NCBI GenBank assembly: GCA_964389475.1
Contig: CAYMFD010000148.1
Location: 1 to 6,903 of the forward strand
DNA length: 6,903 bases
DNA from: CAYMFD01 sp964389475
Lineage (GTDB): Bacteria > Bacteroidota > Bacteroidia > Chitinophagales > Saprospiraceae
Direction of reading: 5' to 3'
This document shows positions 1 to 5,377 of the stretch, in pieces. Within the stretch, counting starts at the first letter, position 1. Each line of letters starts with the position of its first letter. The position numbers were made by a program, and so were the translations under genes. A model generated the notes under the pieces. That model worked only from the letters and a program-made list of their open reading frames with translations, searched no databases and had not been told where the DNA came from.

Positions 1-36
1 GACCAGGAGGTCATTATGCTCAAGCACTTTGTCTAG
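1..36 (+). CDS. 3' end of an upstream gene (partial, unidentified)
   Basis: The first frame is open from the window edge and ends in TAG at 34-36, giving a tail that reads DQEVIMLKHFV. Only eleven residues are visible, so no product can be named. The stop lies 20 bases before the start of the barrel gene. This spacing, and the lack of a recognisable promoter between them, would fit co-transcription. An open frame this short can occur by chance, so the call rests mainly on its position and strand. Confidence 0.35.
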   Translation, partial: DQEVIMLKHFV

Positions 37-56
37 CGAGGTATTATCTTCACGCT

Positions 57-755
57 ATGATCAGAATACTATCTACCGCTCTCTTTGTCGCCTGCTCCCA
101 CCTAGTGGTGGCACAGAGCTTTTGGTTTGGTCCTAGGGCAGGGCTCGATCTCAACTTTCAACGATGGAACAATGCGGAGCAGCAGACCCTCATAGCGCCA
201 CACCTATCTGCCTTTATAGAGACGTATGACCCTGATAGCCCTAGCTCATTCTTCGCTAGTCTCGGTTATCACACAAGGGGTAGCGCGGTTAACTATGCTT
301 TCTTCGATGGTTTTGATACCAATGCCTATCGCTTTAACAATATCGTATTGGCAGTCGGCGCTAAGCGTAAGCTCAACATGTATAGCAAAAACCGCCCCTA
401 CTACATACTAGGCGCTAGGGCAGAGTACACCGTCAATACCAATCTCAGCGACTATGAGAATATTGCAAACGCTGTGATCCACCCTAACGACATCTTTGTA
501 AGAAAGCTCAATTACGGCTTGACCTTGGGTGGTGGATTTGAGACGACCTTTAGCGGCCTAGTGGAGGGCTTTATCGAGTTTGCCATACATCCTGACGTAA
601 GCCTGCAATACGACCAGCCTCCCTTGTCCAATATCGTAGTAACTAACTTCAACGGTACCAGCCGTGTCAACTTAGCTGCAAGGCAGATACGTAACCTGAG
701 CTTTGAGATTACAGTAGGTGTCAAGCTACTGAGGTTAGTGGAGTACATCGATTAG
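57..755 (+). CDS. Secreted outer-membrane beta-barrel protein (porin-like, Saprospiraceae type)
   Basis: The 232-residue product begins with a Sec signal peptide: a charged MIR start, a hydrophobic stretch at residues 4-18 and a likely cut after Ala19 (VVA|QS). The rest has the alternating, aromatic- and glycine-rich pattern of a small outer-membrane barrel: FGPRAGL at 24-30, SLGYHTRGSA at 68-77, YYILGARAEYTVNTNL at 115-130, NYGLTLGGGFE at 152-162 and an end of GVKLLRLVEYID. From memory this matches a conserved barrel protein of unknown role seen in Saprospiraceae; PorT-like proteins of the type IX secretion system are of similar size but I do not see their motifs. The ATG at 57 is chosen because it directly precedes the signal peptide. 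There is only a weak purine patch (GCGAGG, 36-41). Cys13 lies inside the hydrophobic stretch and is not a convincing lipobox. It probably acts in the outer membrane; its substrate is unknown. Confidence 0.8.
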   Translation: MIRILSTALFVACSHLVVAQSFWFGPRAGLDLNFQRWNNAEQQTLIAPHLSAFIETYDPDSPSSFFASLGYHTRGSAVNYAFFDGFDTNAYRFNNIVLAVGAKRKLNMYSKNRPYYILGARAEYTVNTNLSDYENIANAVIHPNDIFVRKLNYGLTLGGGFETTFSGLVEGFIEFAIHPDVSLQYDQPPLSNIVVTNFNGTSRVNLAARQIRNLSFEITVGVKLLRLVEYID

Positions 756-818
756 CATCCCCCATCTGACATCCGAAATCCGACACCTGACCTCCGCCCA
801 TCCAAATCTTAACCCTGA
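756..818. repeat. Degenerate 7-bp tandem repeat array (CATCYGA-like)
   Basis: Directly after the barrel gene's stop codon the sequence can be cut into consecutive 7-base units. The clear core is CATCTGA, CATCCGA, AATCCGA, CACCTGA and CCTCCGC (763-797). CATCCCC (756-762) before it, and CCATCCA, AATCTTA and ACCCTGA (798-818) after it, fit the same phase with more mismatches. Heptameric intergenic repeats of similar sequence occur in other Bacteroidota genomes (from memory). No hairpin or T-run was found here, so it is not an intrinsic terminator. Confidence 0.6.
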
Positions 819-824
819 GTATAC

Positions 825-832
825 TACCTTTA
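825..832 (+). promoter_or_regulatory. Possible -7 promoter box for the SCP2 gene
   Basis: TACCTTTA differs at one position from the Bacteroidota -7 consensus TAnnTTTG and lies 28 bases before the ATG at 861. That is almost the same distance as the better box of the hydrolase gene. No good TTTG -33 element is seen at the expected spacing, so the call is tentative. Confidence 0.3.
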
Positions 833-860
833 CCCCCTCATAACTACTAGTAGATATACT

Positions 861-1157
861 ATGAATGTACAAGCCGTTGTAGATGCTTTCAAAGCACAGT
901 CAGGTAATGTGGCTCCCGTAGGTGCCAAGATCAAATTTGTATTGGATGACCAACCGATAGTCATAGATGGTACTGGTGAGGCCAATACGGTTACGACGGA
1001 TGATGTCGATGCAGACTGTACGGTCAAGATGAGTTTTGATGACTTCCTCAAGCTCAAAGACGGTGAGCTCAATCCTATGATGGCAGTCTTCAGCGGCAAG
1101 ATCAAGGTAAGCGGAGATATGAGTCTCGCTATGAAACTACAGAGTCTATTAAAGTAG
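861..1157 (+). CDS. SCP2 sterol-binding domain protein
   Basis: The 98-residue product is a stand-alone SCP2 (sterol carrier protein 2) domain, close to the usual length of the single-domain bacterial forms. The diagnostic C-terminal half is well kept: ADCTVKMSFDDFLKLKDGE (51-69), the NPMMAVFSGKIKVSGDM stretch (71-87) and the amphipathic end LAMKLQSLLK (89-98). The N-terminal helix and strands (1-35) fit the fold. There is no signal peptide, so it is cytoplasmic. Members of this family bind hydrophobic ligands such as fatty acyl chains or sterol-like lipids in a tunnel; the ligand here is not known. The start is the first ATG before the domain; no Shine-Dalgarno is visible, as is common in Bacteroidota. 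It converges on the hydrolase gene with only 12 bases between stop codons and no visible terminator between them. Confidence 0.88.
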   Translation: MNVQAVVDAFKAQSGNVAPVGAKIKFVLDDQPIVIDGTGEANTVTTDDVDADCTVKMSFDDFLKLKDGELNPMMAVFSGKIKVSGDMSLAMKLQSLLK

Positions 1158-1169
1158 AGATACGCTGTT

Positions 1170-1946
1170 TTACACGGCCTTCTTAATCTGGTGGCCGACC
1201 AAGAATTCTCTGAAGTGATTATTAAACTCGTCGGGCACCTCCATCATAGGTGCATGACCGCACTTGTCTACCCAGCGTAGCGTACTATCGGGTAGTAATT
1301 CGTGGAACTTCTCAGCAACGAAGGGTGGTGTCACGCCGTCTTGCTTGCCCCATATCAGGAGCACGGGCATCTTGATATCCTTGAGCTTATCCTCTAGGTT
1401 ATGACGTACGGCACTTTTGGCCGTGGCGATGATGCGCAGGGCCTTGCCACGATCCGTCGTAGCCTCGAATATCGTATCCACCAGTTCTTTGGTGGCTATC
1501 TTAGGATCATAGAAAGTATCTTCCGCCTTGTTCTTGATATACTCGTAGTCACCACGTTTTGGGAAAGTACTACCCATGGCACTTTCGAATAGTCCAGAGC
1601 TTCCAGTCAGGGTTACCGTATGTACGATGTCAGGCCGTCGTAGTGCATACAACTGCGCTAGGTGACCGCCTAGACTATTGCCCATGACATGCACTCGGTC
1701 ATATCCTTTATACTTGACAAAGGCGTCGATATGGTCGAGTAAGCCATTGAGCGAAACCTTGCGCAGCGGCATGGAGAATATGGGGAGGATGGGGAAAACT
1801 ACATTGTAGTCCTCTGCGAAAGCCTCGAAGATGCCGTCGAAGTTACTCAGCTCGCCTAGGAGCCCATGCAATAGGAGTATCGTATCTCCCGAGCCTTGCG
1901 TCTCGGTATACACAAATCCATCTTGCTCAATCATCTCATAGTCCAT
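1170..1946 (-). CDS. Alpha/beta-fold hydrolase (MhpC-like)
   Basis: The 258-residue product has the full alpha/beta hydrolase pattern. The oxyanion-hole HG follows the strand ILLLHGLLG (His27-Gly28); the nucleophile elbow is GNSLGG with Ser91; the acid is Asp203 in WGKQDGVTP; the base is His231 in CGHAPMMEVP. The region around 115-185 is the helical cap that sets substrate choice. The length and the IWGKQDGVTP/HAPMMEVP wording are like ring-cleavage-product hydrolases and related esterases, but the substrate cannot be read from sequence. No signal peptide is present, so it is cytoplasmic. The ATG at 1946 is supported by a -7 box 27 bases upstream. It is transcribed alone, divergent from the lipoprotein operon and convergent with the SCP2 gene. 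All catalytic residues are intact. Confidence 0.92.
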   Translation of the reverse strand: MDYEMIEQDGFVYTETQGSGDTILLLHGLLGELSNFDGIFEAFAEDYNVVFPILPIFSMPLRKVSLNGLLDHIDAFVKYKGYDRVHVMGNSLGGHLAQLYALRRPDIVHTVTLTGSSGLFESAMGSTFPKRGDYEYIKNKAEDTFYDPKIATKELVDTIFEATTDRGKALRIIATAKSAVRHNLEDKLKDIKMPVLLIWGKQDGVTPPFVAEKFHELLPDSTLRWVDKCGHAPMMEVPDEFNNHFREFLVGHQIKKAV

Positions 1947-1973
1947 CCGCTAGTTGCTTATTGTCGTTGATCT

Positions 1974-1981
1974 CAAAAGTA
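1974..1981 (-). promoter_or_regulatory. -7 promoter box for the alpha/beta hydrolase
   Basis: Read on the minus strand this is TACTTTTG, an exact match to the Bacteroidota primary sigma -7 consensus TAnnTTTG. It lies 27 bases before the ATG at 1946, which would give a leader of roughly 20 bases. A clean -33 TTTG at the usual distance is not seen; the nearest TTTG motifs are too close or too far. Confidence 0.45.
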
Positions 1982-2040
1982 CAAATAACTATACTAGTGG
2001 TTAACTACACAAATACGCAGGCGGTGGACGAAAAGTTTTC

Positions 2041-2075
2041 TTTAAAAAAAGTAGTAGGTGTTGCAGCACTCCTAC
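2041..2075 (-). terminator. Hairpin plus T-run, terminator-like on the minus strand
   Basis: Bases 2054-2075 form a stem with GTAGG pairing to CCTAC, one T-T mismatch, two further pairs and a loop of about six. On the minus strand this hairpin is followed after three bases by seven T residues (the A-run at 2044-2050), the shape of an intrinsic terminator. No minus-strand gene lies upstream of it. It could stop antisense transcription coming out of the lipoprotein gene, or be part of that operon's own promoter region. The stem is short. Confidence 0.25.
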
Positions 2076-2130
2076 GTTGATCTCACTCTATACCAGTGAG
2101 TACTCCAGTTTTTGATAATGCTCGAATGCA

Positions 2131-2162
2131 TGCAATGACTAAAAATACTTTCGCATATTGCA
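2131..2162 (+). promoter_or_regulatory. Possible promoter/operator of the lipoprotein operon
   Basis: TGCAAT (2131-2136) and ATTGCA (2157-2162) form a 6-base inverted repeat with a 20-base spacer. Between its arms lies TACTTTCG (2146-2153), one mismatch from the TAnnTTTG -7 box. If used, it would start the transcript about 55 bases before the ATG at 2216. No -33 TTTG is at the right distance (the TTTG at 2111-2114 is too far). Both elements could be chance. If the operon is driven by its own ECF factor, the promoter need not match this consensus. Confidence 0.2.
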
Positions 2163-2215
2163 AAAATAGTAGCCTTAGGTCTACCAGCCACAGCTACGCA
2201 ACCAGTATAAATAAG

Positions 2216-4786
2216 ATGATGAGATCAAGTTTTTTTATGTTCCTACTCGCAGTTCTTACGTTGGCCTCTTGCCATCGGGACACAGAGTCAGAAGAGCAAA
2301 GCACAGCCTCTACAACATTCGTACCTACTGTAGTTGAAGAAGTAGCTGCCAGTGTACTGGGCTATGTATATGGTCTAGATGGAGAGCCTATCGCAGATGC
2401 TACGGTATCGATCTATAGCGGTACTACGACTACTAATAGTGAAGGCGTATTTGAGTTTACCAGTCAGAATATGGACGGCAGTGGTACCTATGTAAAGGTA
2501 ACCAAGGACGGCTACATCCTAGGCTCAGACTATATCTACCCAGTAAATGCAGCGACCACATTTAGCTATGTGCAGATGATGCCATTAACGGAGACGGGCA
2601 GCATCAGTGCCAGCCAGGGCGGTACTGTAGCCGTCGCGGGCGGAGGTAGTGTCACATTTAGACCTAACTCTCTTGTTGATGCTAGCGGAGCACCTTACTC
2701 AGGTATACTTAGCGTCACTGCTTACCGCATAGGCAGTGATGACCCTAACTTAAATGACCTAATGCCTGGCGGCCTTTATGCTGTGGATGAGACAGGGTCT
2801 AATGTGGTCCTAGGTACTTATGGCATGGTTGCCGTCGAGCTGAGAGATGCCGCCGGTAACGAGCTTAACCTAGCAGATGGCACGACGGCTGAGGTGACAT
2901 TTCCTATTGCGGATGCCCAGCAGGGTGATGCCCCGGCAGAGATAGAGCTATGGTCATTTGACGAAGTACAAGGTATCTGGGTAGAAGAGGGTAGTGCTGT
3001 CCGTGACGGTAATATATACGTAGCCCAGGTAAGTCACTTTAGCTTTTGGAACTGTGATGCCCCATTCCCACTCGTACAGATGTGTGGTACTGTCGTATTC
3101 GAGGATGGTACACCTGTGACGGGTGCACAGATAACGATTACGACGGCAAGTACAGGCGTCGGTTTTGGGTGGACGGACCTTAATGGCGCTTACTGCGGTA
3201 AAATGCCCAAAGGCCAGGAGCTCACGATCGCTGTATACATACCCGGTTGTCCAGACCCTGTAGCAGTTGTTACGCGTGGTCCCTACTTCAGCGGTGGCGA
3301 TATAGAGCCTATAGTAGTAGCGACCAGTGCTGCGACTCTAGAGGGTGTTGTAGTATGTGATGGAGTACCACAGGCGGATGCCCAAGTCATCATACGTCGA
3401 GGCAATGCCACCTTTGTAAGAACTACAGACGCTGATGGTAACTTTGAGTTTTCTGTAGCGCAAGACCCATGTGGTCAAGGTGCAGACTTTAGTGTGTTTG
3501 CCTTACTAGATTCAGGTCAGGCGAGTGAGACGGAGATTATCAGTGGGTCGAGTACTACGATCGTACTAGATGCTTGTACAGATTGCCCGATATCAGTGAC
3601 CGTAGGCAATCAGCCTGACCTGTGTGAGGAGGCAGTAGGTATACTTACTGCGTCGGTTACTGGTGGTAGTGGCAACTACGAGTACATGTGGCCCAATGGT
3701 GGTCCAGTGGACAGCGCTAGCTTTTATGAGGTGCCAGGCTTGTACTGTGTGACAGTCACAGATGTGGTTGAGGCTTGCTCGGTCGTACAATGCATCGAGA
3801 TAGTTGCAGATAGCACACAGGGTAATACAATAGTTATAGGCGTTACTGTTGATAATCCACAGGGATGCAATGGTAGCACTGGAGGCGCTACGCTGCAGGT
3901 CACAGGAGGCACTGCGCCTTACATGATTACATGGTCGCAAGACGCTAATCCTATTGCGGCTTTCGAAAACGAAATGGTAATTACGGGACTATCAGAAGGA
4001 GTCTACGCTGTAGAGGTCACCGATGCCAATGGATGTAGCAGACTGACAAGGTTTGAAATATTCCAGGCCTCAGGTTTACAGATAGATGCGTCGGTAGATG
4101 ACGACTGTCAGACAGCTACTATAGAGGTCGAGGTCTTCGGTGGTACACCACCATACACGTTTTTGTTTTCTAATAGTGCAACTACAATTACCAACATGGA
4201 TGGCATACTGAGTGTCGACAAGTCAACGCTAGGTAATGATCCATTCTTTATCATAGATGTCACCGATGCTAATGGATGTACGGGTCTCTCAGAGGTATAT
4301 ATCGATCCTACGATTGTCTCTGCTGATGTCCAGTATGGTGACTGCTTGGAGAATGGCTTCTTCAGGTTTATAGAGCTAGACTCTTTTGCCACTTACCAGA
4401 TCGTAAATGAAGTCGACGAGGTGCTTTTCGATTCATGGGGACAGTTTTGGGCAGTTGACGTACTACCCAATAATTTTGACCTACTAGTCACGGCCACAGT
4501 TAGCTCGCCTAACGGTAATAGTTGCACAGATACACAGACACTAGAGTTGCCTAAGTTCTTTGGGTTGACTATTGATAGCGCAACTAACGGTACGATTACA
4601 GCAACTCTTGACGCTACAGCACAGTGCAGAGACTGCCAGGCGGCTACGACATTCACGATATACAGTACAGACTATGTAGATGTTACAGGCTCCAATGGCA
4701 ACTTGTCACCAGGGACTTACTTCGTCGTGGTAAGAGATAGCCAGACGGAGTGCATAATAGCTATAGAAGAAGTGACCCTTAACTAG
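2216..4786 (+). CDS. Large surface lipoprotein with carboxypeptidase-regulatory-like and SprB-like repeats
   Basis: The frame is open from a GTG at 2096, but the ATG at 2216 (or 2219) is preferred: it begins a lipoprotein signal, MMRSSFFMFLLAVLTLASC, with lipobox LASC and lipidated Cys19; 40 extra residues in front would bury it. The product is then 856 residues. After Cys comes HRDTESEEQ, an acidic stretch like the lipoprotein export signals that send Bacteroidota lipoproteins to the cell surface. Domains in order: carboxypeptidase-regulatory-like beta-sandwich (47-82, GYVYGLDGEPIADATV); a larger beta domain (about 127-280) ending ELWSFDE..GIWVEEG....VSHFSFWNCD; a second (289-343) and third (374-415) regulatory-like domain; then about five SprB-like Ig units to the end. 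There is no type IX C-terminal sorting domain. Likely an adhesin, scaffold or sensor at the outer surface; its role is not known. The sigma factor starts 7 bases downstream. Confidence 0.8.
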   Translation: MMRSSFFMFLLAVLTLASCHRDTESEEQSTASTTFVPTVVEEVAASVLGYVYGLDGEPIADATVSIYSGTTTTNSEGVFEFTSQNMDGSGTYVKVTKDGYILGSDYIYPVNAATTFSYVQMMPLTETGSISASQGGTVAVAGGGSVTFRPNSLVDASGAPYSGILSVTAYRIGSDDPNLNDLMPGGLYAVDETGSNVVLGTYGMVAVELRDAAGNELNLADGTTAEVTFPIADAQQGDAPAEIELWSFDEVQGIWVEEGSAVRDGNIYVAQVSHFSFWNCDAPFPLVQMCGTVVFEDGTPVTGAQITITTASTGVGFGWTDLNGAYCGKMPKGQELTIAVYIPGCPDPVAVVTRGPYFSGGDIEPIVVATSAATLEGVVVCDGVPQADAQVIIRRGNATFVRTTDADGNFEFSVAQDPCGQGADFSVFALLDSGQASETEIISGSSTTIVLDACTDCPISVTVGNQPDLCEEAVGILTASVTGGSGNYEYMWPNGGPVDSASFYEVPGLYCVTVTDVVEACSVVQCIEIVADSTQGNTIVIGVTVDNPQGCNGSTGGATLQVTGGTAPYMITWSQDANPIAAFENEMVITGLSEGVYAVEVTDANGCSRLTRFEIFQASGLQIDASVDDDCQTATIEVEVFGGTPPYTFLFSNSATTITNMDGILSVDKSTLGNDPFFIIDVTDANGCTGLSEVYIDPTIVSADVQYGDCLENGFFRFIELDSFATYQIVNEVDEVLFDSWGQFWAVDVLPNNFDLLVTATVSSPNGNSCTDTQTLELPKFFGLTIDSATNGTITATLDATAQCRDCQAATTFTIYSTDYVDVTGSNGNLSPGTYFVVVRDSQTECIIAIEEVTLN
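3590..4783 (+). repeat. Five tandem SprB-like units inside the lipoprotein
   Basis: In 856-residue numbering the units run about 459-530, 541-615, 621-696, 701-778 and 783-856. Each has a Cys near its start and another near its end (470/521, 551/607, 631/688, 710/770, 804 or 807/846), so each may hold one disulphide. Units 1-3 show the SprB wording (VTGGSGNYEYMW, VTGGTAPYMITW, FGGTPPYTFLF, then VTD..C). Units 2 and 3 share VTDANGC. Units 4 and 5 have lost most of this wording and are assigned by spacing, Cys pattern and the GTYFVVVRDSQTEC ending. Confidence 0.65.
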
Positions 4787-4793
4787 TAAACCA

Positions 4794-5372
4794 TTGACGA
4801 CAGATCGCTTAATACAACGCTGCTTAGCAGGAGATAAAGCTTGCCAGTCTAGCCTAGTGCATCAGTATGCACCTAGGCTACTGGCGATCTGTCGCCGATA
4901 TACTGGTGGGGATAGCCACCATGCTCAAGACGCCTTGCAGGAGACCTTTGTAAATATCTTTAAGTATTTGCATACATATAAAAGTACAGGATCATTCGAA
5001 GGGTGGACGAAGCGTATAGCTGTCAATTGCTGTCTGACTTTCCAGCGTAAGATGCGGCCTATACACTTTGCAGAGGAGAGTGAGATGGAGCGGATTACTG
5101 AGACGGTGGTTCCCGACGTATATAGCTCCCTAGGCAAGGAGGCGCTGCTAGACCTCATCAGAGAGTTGCCAGAGAGCTATTACCTCGTCTTTAACCTATA
5201 CGTGATAGAGGGCTACGATCATGCTGAGATAGGTGATATGCTTGACATCAGTGCTAGTACCAGTCGGTCAACCCTGTCGCGGGCTAGGGCCAAACTGATA
5301 GACACGATGCAGCGACGGACAGAACAATATAATTATACGGCTACAGCCTGGGCTAAACCGATTAAAGGATAA
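4794..5372 (+). CDS. ECF-family RNA polymerase sigma factor (sigma-70)
   Basis: The 192-residue product has the two-domain layout of extracytoplasmic-function sigma factors. Sigma region 2 (about 19-87) includes DALQETFVNIFKYLHTY (46-62) and GSFEGWTKRIAVN (66-78), used for core binding and -10 recognition. Sigma region 4 (about 115-170) includes LPESYYLVFNLYVIEGYDHAEIG and the helix-turn-helix up to STLSRARAKL, for -35 recognition. The start is TTG at 4794: the frame is closed by TGA at 4773-4775, no ATG lies between, and the family motif LIQRCLAGD begins five residues in. It follows the lipoprotein stop by 7 bases and precedes the barrel-protein ATG by 5, so translation is probably coupled. 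Five cysteines (10, 17, 33, 79, 80) are many for this family; a redox role is not supported. Its target promoters are not known; self-regulation of this operon is plausible. Confidence 0.93.
   Translation: MTTDRLIQRCLAGDKACQSSLVHQYAPRLLAICRRYTGGDSHHAQDALQETFVNIFKYLHTYKSTGSFEGWTKRIAVNCCLTFQRKMRPIHFAEESEMERITETVVPDVYSSLGKEALLDLIRELPESYYLVFNLYVIEGYDHAEIGDMLDISASTSRSTLSRARAKLIDTMQRRTEQYNYTATAWAKPIKG
5364..5369 (+). promoter_or_regulatory. Ribosome binding site of the membrane-anchored barrel gene
   Basis: AAAGGA ends 8 bases before the ATG at 5378 and overlaps the last codons of the sigma-factor gene. It is the most Shine-Dalgarno-like start in the window and supports both the chosen ATG and coupling to the sigma factor. 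Confidence 0.5.
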
Positions 5373-5377
5373 GAACG

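Noticed and set aside
93..95. Cys13 of the first barrel protein as a lipidation site.
   Set aside because: The preceding residues (LFVA) have Phe at -3 and the hydrophobic stretch continues past the Cys to a better signal peptidase I site at Ala19.
57..755. Assigning the first barrel as PorT of the type IX secretion system.
   Set aside because: Size and signal peptide fit, but the wording matches a different Saprospiraceae barrel better and the neighbouring upstream gene cannot be identified.
1158..1169. A bidirectional terminator between the converging SCP2 and hydrolase genes.
   Set aside because: The 12-base gap and its flanks contain no self-complementary stem with a T-run.
3593..3940. 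A 115-codon minus-strand frame inside the SprB region, and other frames opposite the lipoprotein.
   Set aside because: No recognisable motif and full overlap with a convincing repeat-containing gene; shadows of the plus strand.
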